Counted from the stretch's first letter, positions 7,229 to 16,779 are shown. The stretch: DNA of 63,565 bases from Selenomonas ruminantium subsp. ruminantium ATCC 12561 (GCF_000424065.1 NZ_KE384127.1:1-63565), one strand, 5' to 3'. Notes: generated from the sequence alone by a model not told the origin. Numbers and translations are program-made.

Positions 7229-8596
7229 ATGTTTACGCTTAATGAGATTGTAAAGGCCACTAGCGCCAAAGTATATAAGGAAGAGAAGAAAGAATTCAGC
7301 GCCATTGTTACCGATACGCGCAAAATCAGCGAAGGTGTGCTCTTTGTGGCCCTCAAGGGCGAGCGCTTTAACGGTGAGGATTTTGCGGCTGAGGCTTTGG
7401 AAAAAGGCGCAGCCGGTGTGGTGGTCAGCGAAGCTTGTGATGAAAAGCAGCTGGAAAAATGTCAGGGCACGGTTCTGCAGGTAAAGGACACCTTGCTGTC
7501 TTATCAGCTGATGGCCAAGGCATGGCGTGAAAAGTTCCCGCAAATCCCCGTGGTGGCGATTACCGGTTCCAACGGCAAGACTACGACGAAGGATTTGACG
7601 GCGGCTGTGCTGTCGGCCAAGGGCGCGGTGCTCAAGACGCAGGCCAACTTCAACAACGAAATCGGCCTGCCGCTGACCCTGCTGGGACTAAAAGCAGAAC
7701 ATACGGCCGCTGTCGTGGAAATCGGCATGCGCGGTTTCCATCAGATTGAAGCGTTGGCGCCGATTGCCGCCCCGCAGATTGGCATTGTGACCAATGTGGG
7801 CGAAACCCATATGGAACTTCTAGGCTCTTTGGAAAATATCGCCAAGGCCAAGCAGGAACTCGTGGAGGCGATTCCTGCCGGCGGCACGGTTATTTTAAAT
7901 GCCGATAATAAATATGTGGCTGGTATGCGTGCAGCGGTTAAGGAGGGCGTAAAGGTCATCACCTTCGGTCTGGAACAGGAAGCCGATGTCAAGGGCGAGG
8001 CTATTCATACGGAAGGCAATGTGACGAAGTTCATGGTGACTTACGCCAATGAACGCCATGAATATGAAGTTAATATGGTGGGCCGTCATAATGTTTACAA
8101 TACGCTGGCCGCCATTGCCGCAGGTTTTGCTATGGGCTTGACGCCGTCTGAGGTGCGTGAAGGTCTTTCCCATCTTGAAGCCACAAAGATGCGCTTTGAA
8201 CTGCAAAAGGTTAAAGAATGGAACGTCGTAAACGATGCTTATAATGCCAGCCCCATGTCGATGACGGCAGCCATCAACACCTTGTCGGAACTTACAAAGG
8301 GCCGCAAGATTGCGGTGCTCGGCGATATGCTCGAATTGGGCAGTGTATCGGAAGAGGCACATCTGCATGTGGGCGAGGAAGTGGCTGAACATGGGTTCAC
8401 GGCGCTCGTTACGCGCGGCGAAATGGGTGAATTTATCGCTAAAGGTGCCGAAAACAAGGGGATGACGGCAGTTTACCGCTGCGCAAGCCATGAAGAAGCG
8501 GCAGAAAAGCTCCATGAACTTCTGCAGCCCGGCGATACGCTGCTCTTTAAGGGCTCCCGTGGCATGACTATGGAAAAGATTATTGATTTACTTTGA
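7229..8596 (+). CDS. murF: UDP-MurNAc-tripeptide:D-Ala-D-Ala ligase MurF
   Basis: A 455-residue Mur ligase whose P-loop AITGSNGKTTTKD lies at about residues 110-122, followed by KTQANFNNEIGLPLTLL, the hallmark MurF segment. It attaches D-Ala-D-Ala (made by the Ddl in this operon) to complete the pentapeptide. The C-terminal ligase domain includes NVVNDAYNASPMSM and AVLGDMLELG. It lies four bases behind murE and upstream of mraY. Confidence 0.96.
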   Translation: MFTLNEIVKATSAKVYKEEKKEFSAIVTDTRKISEGVLFVALKGERFNGEDFAAEALEKGAAGVVVSEACDEKQLEKCQGTVLQVKDTLLSYQLMAKAWREKFPQIPVVAITGSNGKTTTKDLTAAVLSAKGAVLKTQANFNNEIGLPLTLLGLKAEHTAAVVEIGMRGFHQIEALAPIAAPQIGIVTNVGETHMELLGSLENIAKAKQELVEAIPAGGTVILNADNKYVAGMRAAVKEGVKVITFGLEQEADVKGEAIHTEGNVTKFMVTYANERHEYEVNMVGRHNVYNTLAAIAAGFAMGLTPSEVREGLSHLEATKMRFELQKVKEWNVVNDAYNASPMSMTAAINTLSELTKGRKIAVLGDMLELGSVSEEAHLHVGEEVAEHGFTALVTRGEMGEFIAKGAENKGMTAVYRCASHEEAAEKLHELLQPGDTLLFKGSRGMTMEKIIDLL

Positions 8597-8623
8597 TGAA
8601 ATTTAGATAGTGAGGCATTACAA

Positions 8624-9574
8624 TTGGATAGCTTTATATTGGCGGCGCTTATTGCCGCAGGTTTCGTTTTGCTGACCGGGCCGTTTTTCATCCCGGAACT
8701 GCATAAGTTGAAGTTCGGTCAGAGCATTCGTGAGGAAGGTCCGGCAAGCCATCAGGCAAAGAGCGGCACGCCGACTATGGGCGGCATTATGATTATCCTG
8801 GGCATTACCATTGCGACTTTGGTTGCAGCACCGCTTTCCACGGAAATCATATTGGCACTCTTTATCATGCTGGGGCATTTCCTGCTGGGCTTTCTGGATG
8901 ACTACATCAAAGTGGTCAAGAAGCGCAACTTAGGCTTAAAGGCTAAACAGAAACTGTTGGGGCAAATCATCATTGCCATCGTGACCATGATTATTGGTAC
9001 GCGCATGTTGGGCATTGATACGACGATTTGGGTGCCGGTGCTCGACAGCCATATCAATATTGGCGCAGGCTATTATGCCTTTGTGCCCTTTGTGATGGTG
9101 GGCATGAGCAATGCCGTGAACCTCACCGATGGCCTGGATGGGCTGGCTTCCGGTACGGTGGCCATTGCCGCCAGCTCCTATGCGGTGGTCTGCACGCTCT
9201 TAGGTCATAGCGATTTGGCCATCTTTGCCACGGCGGTTGCCGCCGCCTGTGTGGGCTTCCTGCGCTTCAATGCGCATCCGGCCAAGGTGTTTATGGGCGA
9301 TACGGGGTCGTTAGCTTTGGGCGGTGCTATGGCGGCGCTGGGCATTCTAACCCATACGGAGCTCTTGCTGGGGCTTATCGGCATTATATTTGTCTGTGAG
9401 GCAATGTCGGTTATCATTCAGGTGGCATCCTTTCAGTCCACGGGCAAGCGCGTTTTCCGCATGAGCCCCATTCATCATCATTTTGAATTGGGCGGCTGGT
9501 CCGAATGGAAAGTGGTCTTTGTCTTTTGGACGGTAGGTCTTATCGGCAGCATTATGGCACTGAAACTGTTATGA
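8624..9574 (+). CDS. mraY: Phospho-MurNAc-pentapeptide translocase MraY (TTG start)
   Basis: A 316-residue polytopic membrane enzyme that joins phospho-MurNAc-pentapeptide to undecaprenyl phosphate, forming lipid I. Visible motifs are PTMGGIMII, the aspartate-rich FLLGFLDDYIKVVKKRNLGL, NAVNLTDGLDGLA, and the cytoplasmic FMGDTGSLALGG and SPIHHHFEL. The start is a TTG at 8624 with GTGAGG about eight bases upstream; no ATG fits the membrane-proximal N-terminus. It sits between murF and murD. Confidence 0.96.
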   Translation: MDSFILAALIAAGFVLLTGPFFIPELHKLKFGQSIREEGPASHQAKSGTPTMGGIMIILGITIATLVAAPLSTEIILALFIMLGHFLLGFLDDYIKVVKKRNLGLKAKQKLLGQIIIAIVTMIIGTRMLGIDTTIWVPVLDSHINIGAGYYAFVPFVMVGMSNAVNLTDGLDGLASGTVAIAASSYAVVCTLLGHSDLAIFATAVAAACVGFLRFNAHPAKVFMGDTGSLALGGAMAALGILTHTELLLGLIGIIFVCEAMSVIIQVASFQSTGKRVFRMSPIHHHFELGGWSEWKVVFVFWTVGLIGSIMALKLL

Positions 9575-9590
9575 TTTAGGGGGATTCACA

Positions 9591-10952
9591 ATGGATTTAA
9601 CGGGCAAAAAGGTACTGATTATCGGGGCAGGCATCAGTGGTTTTGCAGCGGCGAAAATCACCCGCCGTTTAGGAGCGCAGGTGACCTTGAGCGACGCCAA
9701 GAACGAGGCGGATTTGACCGATGATTTTGATGAGCTGCGGGATATGGGGATTAACTGTGTGTTCGGCCCGCAGGCGGAGGAACTCTTGGACGGGGTGAGC
9801 CTCGTCATCGTTTCTCCTGCTGTGCCGGCCCGTATTCCCTTGATTCAGGCTGCTTACAAGCGGAAAATCCGGGTGGCCAGCGAAGTGGAACTGGCCTATC
9901 GGCTCAAAAAGGCACCCATCTGTGCCGTAACGGGGACCAATGGCAAGACGACTACCGTTACGCTCTTGGGCCTGCTGCTCGAAAGCCATTATAGCAAGGT
10001 CGGCGTGGGCGGCAATATCGGCGTGCCGCTTTCGGAGGTGGCGTTGGAGATTCCGGCAGACGGCTATATCGCCGCTGAGATTTCCAGTTATCAGATGGAG
10101 GTCACCGAGGAATTCCATCCCCATGTGGCCACAGTCTTAAACGTCACACCTGACCATATCGTGCGCCATGGTTCGATGGAGGAATATCAGCGCATGAAGG
10201 AGCGCATGTTTGCGCAGCAGAAGGGCAAGGATTTCCTCGTGCTCAACTACGATGATGAGCGGGTGAAGGATATGGCAAACCGCGCCAGTGCCCATGTGGT
10301 CTTTTTCAGCCGTCAGGTGCATCTCCATGAGGGGGCATATCTTGAAGGCGATATGCTGACCATTGCCTGGAAGGGTGAAGATTATCCGCTGTGCAGCATT
10401 GGCGAGCTGGGCATCAAGGGCGCGCACAATGTGGAAAATGCGCTGGCGGCAGCCATGACGGCCTTTTTGGCCGGCTGCACGGCGGACGAAATGATTCCGG
10501 TGCTCAAATCCTTCCGTGGCGTGGAGCACCGTATTGAATACGTCCGCACGCTGGACGGCGTGGAGTACTATAACGACTCCAAGGCGACGAATACGGATTC
10601 GGCTATCAAAGCGCTGGAAACCTTCGAAAACGGCATTGTGCTGCTGGCAGGCGGCGACGATAAAATGACGGATTTGACGGATTTCCTGACCCGCGTAAAA
10701 GAGCGTGTCACGGATTTGGTGCTGCTTGGTGCTGCTGCTGACCGTTTTGAGCAGGAAGCCATAAAGCAAGGGTACCCCGCTGAGCATATCCACCGCGCAG
10801 GCTTTTCGATGGACGAGGCGGTCAAAATCGCGCATTCTTTAGCCAAAGCACCGCAGGTAGTACTGCTGTCGCCTGCCTGTGCCAGCTTTGATATGTATAA
10901 CGGCATGGCGGAACGCGGCCGTAACTTCAAGGATTTAGTAAATAAATTGTAA
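9591..10952 (+). CDS. murD: UDP-MurNAc-L-Ala:D-glutamate ligase MurD
   Basis: A 453-residue ligase adding D-Glu to UDP-MurNAc-L-Ala. The N-terminal Rossmann motif is VLIIGAGISGFAAAK. The P-loop AVTGTNGKTTTVTLL is at about residues 112-126. The C-terminal part contains YYNDSKATNTDSAIKAL and LLSPACASFDMY, all typical of MurD. It is preceded by TAGGGGGA. ftsW, which often follows murD in dcw clusters, is absent here; murG comes next. Confidence 0.96.
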   Translation: MDLTGKKVLIIGAGISGFAAAKITRRLGAQVTLSDAKNEADLTDDFDELRDMGINCVFGPQAEELLDGVSLVIVSPAVPARIPLIQAAYKRKIRVASEVELAYRLKKAPICAVTGTNGKTTTVTLLGLLLESHYSKVGVGGNIGVPLSEVALEIPADGYIAAEISSYQMEVTEEFHPHVATVLNVTPDHIVRHGSMEEYQRMKERMFAQQKGKDFLVLNYDDERVKDMANRASAHVVFFSRQVHLHEGAYLEGDMLTIAWKGEDYPLCSIGELGIKGAHNVENALAAAMTAFLAGCTADEMIPVLKSFRGVEHRIEYVRTLDGVEYYNDSKATNTDSAIKALETFENGIVLLAGGDDKMTDLTDFLTRVKERVTDLVLLGAAADRFEQEAIKQGYPAEHIHRAGFSMDEAVKIAHSLAKAPQVVLLSPACASFDMYNGMAERGRNFKDLVNKL

Positions 10953-10963
10953 GAGGGATGAAG

Positions 10964-12079
10964 ATGAAGATAATTATTTCCGGTGGCGGTACTGGCGGGC
11001 ATATTTACCCCGCGCTGACCATTATGCGCACCATTGAGGAAAAATATCCGGAGGCCAGCTTCCTGTATGTCGGTACGCACAAAGGGCTGGAGGCCGATAT
11101 TATCCCCAAGGAAAATATCCCTTTTGCGACAGTGGATATTCAGGGGTTCAAGCGCAGCCTGTCGCCTGCTAACTTCGTGCGGGCAGGCTTAGCGGCTGTG
11201 GGCGTGGCCAAAGCCATGAATGTGGTTAGAAAGTTCAAGCCCGATGCGGTCATTGGTACGGGCGGCTATGTCTGCGGGCCGGTACTCATGGCGGCCAGTA
11301 TGCTCGGTATTCCGACACTGATTCAGGAGCAGAATGTGGTGCCGGGCATCACCAACAAGATTCTTTCCAAGTTCGTCACCCGCATTGCGGCGGGCACGCC
11401 GGAGGCGGAGAAGCATTTTCCGGCAGGCAAGGTAACCTGCACCGGCAATCCCATCCGCAAGGCCGTGCTCACGGCGACAAGGGAGGAAGGCGCCAAGGCC
11501 TTTGGCTTTGACCCGGCAAAAAAAACGGTGCTGATTTCCGGCGGCAGCCGCGGCGCGCGCAGCATCAATAACGCTATGGTGGATGTGCTGGCAGCGGCGG
11601 CTAAACAAACCGAAGTACAGTATCTTCATGTGACCGGGAAGCTCGATTATGAGGACATCATCAGCCGCCTGCAGGAAAAAGGCGTAAATCTGGCTGAAAC
11701 GCCTAATGTAAAGGTGGAGCCCTACCTCTACAATATGCCGCAGGCCATGGCTATGGCGGATTTAGTGGTGTACCGGGCAGGCGCGACAGGCCTTGCCGAA
11801 CTCACCGCACGTGGGATTCCGTCAATCCTGATTCCCTATCCTTATGCGGCGGAGAATCATCAGGAACACAATGCGCGGGCTTTGGAGGCGGCTGGCGCAG
11901 CCAGAGTAATTTTGAATCGGGATTTAAAGAGCGATATTTTGCAAAGCACCTTGCAGGAGCTTTTGGCAGATGAAGATAAACTTGCGGCAATGGCCAAGGC
12001 CAGCAAGGCGTTGGGCAAGCCGCAGGCGGCAGAGGATATTGCCGAAATGGTTATTGAGATGACACAGGGGAGAAAATGA
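10964..12079 (+). CDS. murG: Lipid II synthase MurG (UDP-GlcNAc transferase)
   Basis: About 371 residues, a two-domain GT-B glycosyltransferase that adds GlcNAc to lipid I at the inner membrane face. It starts KIIISGGGTGGHIYPAL, the glycine-rich motif of MurG, and later shows VIGTGGYVCGP, QEQNVVPGITNK, ISGGSRGARSIN and the donor-binding YRAGATGLAELTARGIPSILIPYP. Two ATGs occur (10958 and 10964). The GAGGG site abuts the first, so the second is preferred. murC follows after one base. Confidence 0.96.
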   Translation: MKIIISGGGTGGHIYPALTIMRTIEEKYPEASFLYVGTHKGLEADIIPKENIPFATVDIQGFKRSLSPANFVRAGLAAVGVAKAMNVVRKFKPDAVIGTGGYVCGPVLMAASMLGIPTLIQEQNVVPGITNKILSKFVTRIAAGTPEAEKHFPAGKVTCTGNPIRKAVLTATREEGAKAFGFDPAKKTVLISGGSRGARSINNAMVDVLAAAAKQTEVQYLHVTGKLDYEDIISRLQEKGVNLAETPNVKVEPYLYNMPQAMAMADLVVYRAGATGLAELTARGIPSILIPYPYAAENHQEHNARALEAAGAARVILNRDLKSDILQSTLQELLADEDKLAAMAKASKALGKPQAAEDIAEMVIEMTQGRK

Positions 12080-12080
12080 A

Positions 12081-13472
12081 ATGAAACGGCTGAAAGAGCT
12101 AAAGGATATTGAGAAAATTCATTTTGTAGGCATTGGCGGTGCCGGTATGAGCCCGCTGGCCAAGATTATGGTGGAACTGGGCTATGAAGTCACCGGCTCC
12201 GATAGGGCAGATTCCGAAGTGATTCAGAACCTCAAAAAATTGGGGGCAAAAATCACATTGGATGGTCAAAAGGGCGAAAACGTCAAGGGAGCCGATGCCA
12301 TCGTGGTATCCACGGCGATTCCCTTTGACAATCCCGAAGTGCTGGCGGCTCGTGACCTGGGCATTCGCAAGCTGCACCGCTCCGATATCAATGCGGCGCT
12401 CGTCAATGAGTACAAGGGGATTGCCGTAGCCGGGGCGCATGGCAAGACCACGACGACCTCTATGCTTGGCGTGGCACTGACTAAGGCCGGCGTATCCCCG
12501 ACGGTGGTCGTGGGCGGCGAAATGCCGGACCTCGGTACGAATGCGATTTTGGGTGAAAGCGAATACCTGACTTCGGAAGCCGATGAAAGCGATGGTTCCT
12601 TCCTGAAGCTGCACCCGCATATCGCGGTGGTCACCAATGTGGAAGATGACCATATGGATCACTACGGCACGATGGAGAACATCATCAAGGCCTTCACGCA
12701 GTTCATTCAGAATGTGGACAAGGAAACGGGCTATGCCGTGCTGTGCTTCGATAACGAAAACCTGCGCAATATCGCCAAGGTCGTTGACCGCAAGTTCTAC
12801 ACTTATGCCATTGATCATGAAGCCGACTACACGGCCAAGAACATCAAGACCAATGGCAAGGGCATTGCCTTTGATGTGATGCATGGTGAGGAGATGTTAG
12901 GCCATGTTTCGCTGAACATTCCGGGCCGTCATAACGTGCTCAATGCGCTTGCCTGCATTGTGACAGGACTGAGCATGGGCGTGGAGTTTGAGAAACTTGC
13001 CGCCGGTTTGGCTGAGTTCCACGGCGCAAAACGCCGTTTCCAGACCAAGGGCCGTGCTAATGGCGTTTGGGTGGTGGACGATTATGCGCACCATCCGACG
13101 GAAATCGCGGCTACGCTCAAGGCAGCCAAGGAACTTAATCCCAAGCGTCTGGTATGCGTGTTCCAGCCGCACCGCTATTCCCGCACGCAGCTTTTGCACG
13201 AGGAATTTGGCAAGGCGTTTGTCTCCGCTGATTTGCTTATCCTTACAGATATCTACAGTGCCGGTGAAGCACCGATTGAGGGCATCAACGGGGAAACTAT
13301 CCTGAATGAAGTGCGCAAGCAGTCCGGTCAGGATGTCATCTACATTCCACAGAGGGAACGGCTGGCGAAGTATTTGGAGGACGAAGTGCAAGATGGCGAT
13401 TTGATCATCACCATGGGGGCCGGGGATATCTATAAGACCGGTGAAGAATTAGTGGAATTACTCAATAAGTAA
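12081..13472 (+). CDS. murC: UDP-MurNAc:L-alanine ligase MurC
   Basis: A 463-residue ligase that starts the peptide stem by adding L-Ala. The N-terminal motif IHFVGIGGAGMSPLAKIM, the P-loop VAGAHGKTTTTSML (about residues 116-129), and WVVDDYAHHPTEIAATL with FQPHRYSRTQ in the C-terminal domain are diagnostic. murB, often next to murC in Firmicutes, is not here. ddl follows after 21 bases. Confidence 0.96.
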   Translation: MKRLKELKDIEKIHFVGIGGAGMSPLAKIMVELGYEVTGSDRADSEVIQNLKKLGAKITLDGQKGENVKGADAIVVSTAIPFDNPEVLAARDLGIRKLHRSDINAALVNEYKGIAVAGAHGKTTTTSMLGVALTKAGVSPTVVVGGEMPDLGTNAILGESEYLTSEADESDGSFLKLHPHIAVVTNVEDDHMDHYGTMENIIKAFTQFIQNVDKETGYAVLCFDNENLRNIAKVVDRKFYTYAIDHEADYTAKNIKTNGKGIAFDVMHGEEMLGHVSLNIPGRHNVLNALACIVTGLSMGVEFEKLAAGLAEFHGAKRRFQTKGRANGVWVVDDYAHHPTEIAATLKAAKELNPKRLVCVFQPHRYSRTQLLHEEFGKAFVSADLLILTDIYSAGEAPIEGINGETILNEVRKQSGQDVIYIPQRERLAKYLEDEVQDGDLIITMGAGDIYKTGEELVELLNK

Positions 13473-13493
13473 GATTGGAAAGCAGGATTATAA

Positions 13494-14426
13494 ATGAAGC
13501 AGGATAAAATCGTAGTTGTTATGGGTGGTACTTCCACCGAAGCCGAAGTTTCCCGCCGTACGGGTGCAGCAATTCTCTCAGCACTGCAGCAAAAGGGCTA
13601 TAATGCCGAAGGCATGGAGCTCAACCCCAAGACCTTTGCTATGGATATTCAAAAAGCCGGTGCCAAGATGGTCTTCAATGCGCTGCATGGCAAGTTTGGT
13701 GAAGACGGTCTGCTGCAGGGAACGCTCGATATGCTCGGTATTCCCTACACGGGTTCCGGCGTGCTGGCAGCAGCTGTCACCATGGACAAGGCTGCCTCCA
13801 AGCGTGTATTCATCAGCGAAGGCATTTCCACGCCGAAATGCCATACCTATAACAGCTTCGAGCAGAAGCGGGACTTGGCTGGCGAAATCCTCGCTGAATT
13901 CGGCCTGCCGGTCGTGGTCAAGGCTGCTTCCCAGGGCTCGAGCATTGGCGTGTATATCGTGGAAAAAGAGGAAGAACTGGCCGGTGCCATCAAAGAGGCC
14001 TTTTCCTATAATGATGAAGTTCTCGTGGAAGAATTCATCAAGGGCCGGGAAATGACCGTAGCCGTTTGGGGTGATGAAGATAAGAAGGAAGCCTTCCCGA
14101 TTATCGAAATCACGACCACTTCCGGCCGTTATGATTACAACAGCAAATATACCAAAGGCGCCTCGACGCATATCATTCCGGCACCAATCAGCGAAGAAAA
14201 GACCCGTGAATTGCAGGATCTGGCCATCAAGACCTATACGGCCTGCGGCTGCAAAGGGGTAGCTCGCGTGGATATGATGTACAGCGAGGATGAAACGCCG
14301 TACGTTATCGAAGTGAATTCCGTACCGGGCATGACGGAAGTTTCCCTGGTGCCGGATGCTGCCCGGGCTATGGGCGTTGAATTTCCGGAACTGTGTGAAC
14401 GCATTCTGCAGTTGGCCGGTTTCTAA
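13494..14426 (+). CDS. ddl: D-alanine:D-alanine ligase Ddl
   Basis: A 310-residue ATP-grasp enzyme making the D-Ala-D-Ala that MurF uses. Motifs: VVMGGTSTEAEVSRRTG at the N-terminus, NALHGKFGEDGLLQGTLD, PVVVKAASQGSSIGV, and EVNSVPGMTEVSLVP with the metal-binding Asn/Glu near the C-terminus. Its position between murC and ftsQ is common in Gram-negative dcw clusters. Confidence 0.96.
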   Translation: MKQDKIVVVMGGTSTEAEVSRRTGAAILSALQQKGYNAEGMELNPKTFAMDIQKAGAKMVFNALHGKFGEDGLLQGTLDMLGIPYTGSGVLAAAVTMDKAASKRVFISEGISTPKCHTYNSFEQKRDLAGEILAEFGLPVVVKAASQGSSIGVYIVEKEEELAGAIKEAFSYNDEVLVEEFIKGREMTVAVWGDEDKKEAFPIIEITTTSGRYDYNSKYTKGASTHIIPAPISEEKTRELQDLAIKTYTACGCKGVARVDMMYSEDETPYVIEVNSVPGMTEVSLVPDAARAMGVEFPELCERILQLAGF

Positions 14427-14470
14427 AACGGTTTTAGCGGCAGGGCATGGAAAGGAGGCAAAGCAGCATA

Positions 14471-15277
14471 ATGGATGAAAAAGAAATACCGGGAGAGGTA
14501 CATGTTCCGTCAAGAAAGCGTCGCCGCAGTCCCCGCCGTTTAATAAAGGGACTGGCATTTCTGGCGATTTGCGGCGGTTTGATGTCCATTGTTGTGTACT
14601 CGCCTCTTTTTACCCTGCAGCGGGTGGTATTGCATGGCAATGCTTACCTGAATGAGGAAGATATTCTCACCAGCGGGCGGTTGCATAAAGGAGAACCTAT
14701 CTTCCAATTGGAAACCGATGCAGTCACCCAGAATCTTATGAAGGATTTGCGGATAGAAAGTGCGATGGTACGGCGGCGGTTTCCGGATACTTTGGAAATT
14801 GAGCTGAAAGAGCGGATGCCGGTGGCGACCGTTGCCTGTGACTATGGTTATCTGGATTTTGACCGGCAGGGAAAGGTTATCGGCAGTTATAAATCTCTGC
14901 GGAAGATGCCGATTCCCCTGATTGCCGGCGTCAAGATGCATGATATGTATATCGGCGATGACAATAAGGACCCGAATGTCGGCAAAATCCTGGAATTTTT
15001 GTCGCTGTTGGATGCGGATTCGCTGAACAGCCTGTCCGAGGTCAATGTCACAAATCCCAATGCGGTTATGGCTTATACCAATCAGGCTGTGCAGATTCGT
15101 CTGGGGAATTTTGACCGTTGGGAAGAAAAGGCCAAGCTTACGCGTGATTTTTTGCTGAGCTTGCCGCATGCCCGCCATCAGATTGAGTATGTGGATTTTA
15201 GTTATACGGCGCCGTTTATCCGGCTGAAGGAACAGCTGAAGGATGCGGAGATACAGGTGAATAAAGGGGCTCAGTAG
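14471..15277 (+). CDS. ftsQ: Cell division protein FtsQ/DivIB
   Basis: About 268 residues: a basic cytoplasmic stretch (RKRRRSPRR), one membrane span (LAFLAICGGLMSIVVYSPLF), then a POTRA domain beginning LQRVVLHGNAYLNEEDIL, and a beta domain. FtsQ recruits FtsL/FtsB partners outside the membrane. The frame is open from ATG 14447, but AAAGGAGG lies just behind that codon and points to ATG 14471. It is the last gene before a palindromic element (copy C) that acts as a likely terminator. ftsA is not found between it and ftsZ. Confidence 0.9.
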   Translation: MDEKEIPGEVHVPSRKRRRSPRRLIKGLAFLAICGGLMSIVVYSPLFTLQRVVLHGNAYLNEEDILTSGRLHKGEPIFQLETDAVTQNLMKDLRIESAMVRRRFPDTLEIELKERMPVATVACDYGYLDFDRQGKVIGSYKSLRKMPIPLIAGVKMHDMYIGDDNKDPNVGKILEFLSLLDADSLNSLSEVNVTNPNAVMAYTNQAVQIRLGNFDRWEEKAKLTRDFLLSLPHARHQIEYVDFSYTAPFIRLKEQLKDAEIQVNKGAQ

Positions 15278-15300
15278 GGCTTACATCGATGTGGTAAGAC

Positions 15301-15373
15301 GCCTGGTGACGGATAACTTTTCCTCTGCGCAGGCTTGTCAAACGCGTTGGGAAAGCATCATCCGTCACCGGGC
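15301..15373 (-). repeat. Palindromic element copy C, doubling as ftsQ terminator
   Basis: Arms 15301-15323 and 15349-15373 pair with a small gap around a shortened core (CAGGCTTGTCAAACGCG). The + strand runs into TTTTTT right after the right arm, so this copy resembles a Rho-independent terminator for the ftsQ transcript. ACATCG and GGTAAGACGCC mark the family flank. Confidence 0.85.
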
Positions 15374-15496
15374 TTTTTTCGTATTCGATGGCGACAGTCC
15401 CTATGTTTGCGGAGATTCCTCTATTGCTTTTTTTGTATTTTTTTTGTGAAAGTTATAGCATTATGCGCTGATAAATGATAGAATTAAGGAGTATAT

Positions 15497-16702
15497 TTGT
15501 GTAAGTTAGGAATCCTCGTGGACGCAATACCGTTTCCACAGGATATAGATACAATCATCATGGGGGTTAACGCTGTGTTTGAATTAGAGGAAAATGGCCT
15601 TGATCAGTTGGCCAAGATCAAAGTAATTGGTGTAGGCGGCGGCGGAAGCAACGCTGTCAACCGCATGATAAATTTTGGACTGCAGGGGGTCGAATTTATT
15701 GCGGTGAATACAGATGCACAGGCGCTTTTGAAGTCCTTGGCTCCAAAGCGCATGCAGATTGGCGAGAAACTCACCCGGGGATTAGGTGCTGGTGCTCGTC
15801 CGGAAATTGGACAGAAAGCGGCTGAAGAAAGCCGTGATGATATTTTGGAAGCCCTGCGCGGGGCTGATATGGTATTTGTTACCGCAGGTATGGGGGGCGG
15901 TACGGGCACTGGTGCGGCACCTGTAGTTGCAGAGTGTGCCCGGGAAATCGGTGCCTTAACGGTAGGTGTTGTCACGAAACCCTTCGGCTTTGAAGGGAAA
16001 AAACGTGGGCGTAACGCAGAATCCGGTATTGCCAACCTGAAGCAGCATGTTGATACGATCATTACCATTCCCAATGACCGCCTGATGCAGGTGGTGGACA
16101 AGAAGACGCCAATCACGCAGGCTTTCCAGCTCGCAGATGATGTTTTGCGCCAAGGCGTTAAGGGCATTTCGGATTTGATTGCCCTGCCTGGATTGGTTAA
16201 CCTGGACTTTGCTGATGTGCAGAGTGTTATGAGTAATGCTGGTTCGGCGTTGATGGGTATTGGTGAGGCTTCCGGCGAAGGGGCTGCTATTGAAGCTGCT
16301 AAGGCGGCAATCGCTTCTCCGCTTCTGGAAACCAGCATTGATGGTGCAAGAGGCATTCTTCTCAATGTTACTGGTGCTGAAGAAAATCTCAGCATGTATG
16401 AAATTCAGGAAGCTTCGGAAGCAATTCATGGTGCTGCCGATAGTCAGGCCAATATCATTTGGGGTGCATCTATTGACAATACGATGGGCGACAAGGTACG
16501 CGTTACCGTTATTGCCACAGGGTTTGATGCACCGGAAACGCAGGCAGCACCCGCAGCGGATCAGCCGATTATGCCCAATACGGGACTCAATCTTGGCGGC
16601 ATGCCGAATCCGGCAGCGCCAGCCGCTCCGGCTGATACACAGCAGACGGTTACCCCGACTGCTGATTTCATCGATATTCCGGTGTGGATGCAAAAAAAAT
16701 AA
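15497..16702 (+). CDS. ftsZ: Cell division GTPase FtsZ
   Basis: Tubulin-like GTPase forming the Z ring. The glycine loop [16 protein letters not shown], the tubulin signature [10 protein letters not shown], the T7 loop NLDFADV and the C-terminal peptide DIPVWMQKK are intact. Three starts are possible: TTG 15497 with a strong AAGGAG six bases upstream (401 residues), ATG 15560 without a clear site, and GTG 15575, which follows GGGGGT and gives [12 protein letters not shown], the usual family length. I list the longest form because its ribosome site is best, but the first 26 codons could instead be a leader. An A-rich and T-rich stretch at 15420-15490 probably holds its promoter. Confidence 0.93.
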   Translation: MCKLGILVDAIPFPQDIDTIIMGVNAVFELEENGLDQLAKIKVIGVGGGGSNAVNRMINFGLQGVEFIAVNTDAQALLKSLAPKRMQIGEKLTRGLGAGARPEIGQKAAEESRDDILEALRGADMVFVTAGMGGGTGTGAAPVVAECAREIGALTVGVVTKPFGFEGKKRGRNAESGIANLKQHVDTIITIPNDRLMQVVDKKTPITQAFQLADDVLRQGVKGISDLIALPGLVNLDFADVQSVMSNAGSALMGIGEASGEGAAIEAAKAAIASPLLETSIDGARGILLNVTGAEENLSMYEIQEASEAIHGAADSQANIIWGASIDNTMGDKVRVTVIATGFDAPETQAAPAADQPIMPNTGLNLGGMPNPAAPAAPADTQQTVTPTADFIDIPVWMQKK

Positions 16703-16718
16703 TTATTTAAAAATATTA

Positions 16719-16747
16719 TTGACAAGCGTTAAGAATGAAGATATAAT
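16719..16747 (+). promoter_or_regulatory. Consensus promoter of the tRNA-Tyr/tRNA-Met unit
   Basis: TTGACA (16719-16724) and TATAAT (16742-16747) with exact 17-base spacing, 32 bases before tRNA-Tyr. It overlaps a perfect 14-base inverted repeat. Confidence 0.93.
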
Positions 16748-16769
16748 ATATCATGTTCTTAACGCTTGT
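16722..16769. repeat. Perfect 14-base inverted repeat centred on the tRNA promoter -10 box
   Basis: ACAAGCGTTAAGAA at 16722-16735 and its exact complement TTCTTAACGCTTGT at 16756-16769 enclose 20 bases that contain TATAAT. The left arm overlaps the end of the -35 box and the right arm lies in the transcribed leader. Confidence 0.9.
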
Positions 16770-16779
16770 TGCGTTATAT

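Noticed and set aside
5744-7543. A 599-codon open frame on the minus strand
   Set aside because: Antisense shadow of murE and murF, whose motifs are intact on the + strand.
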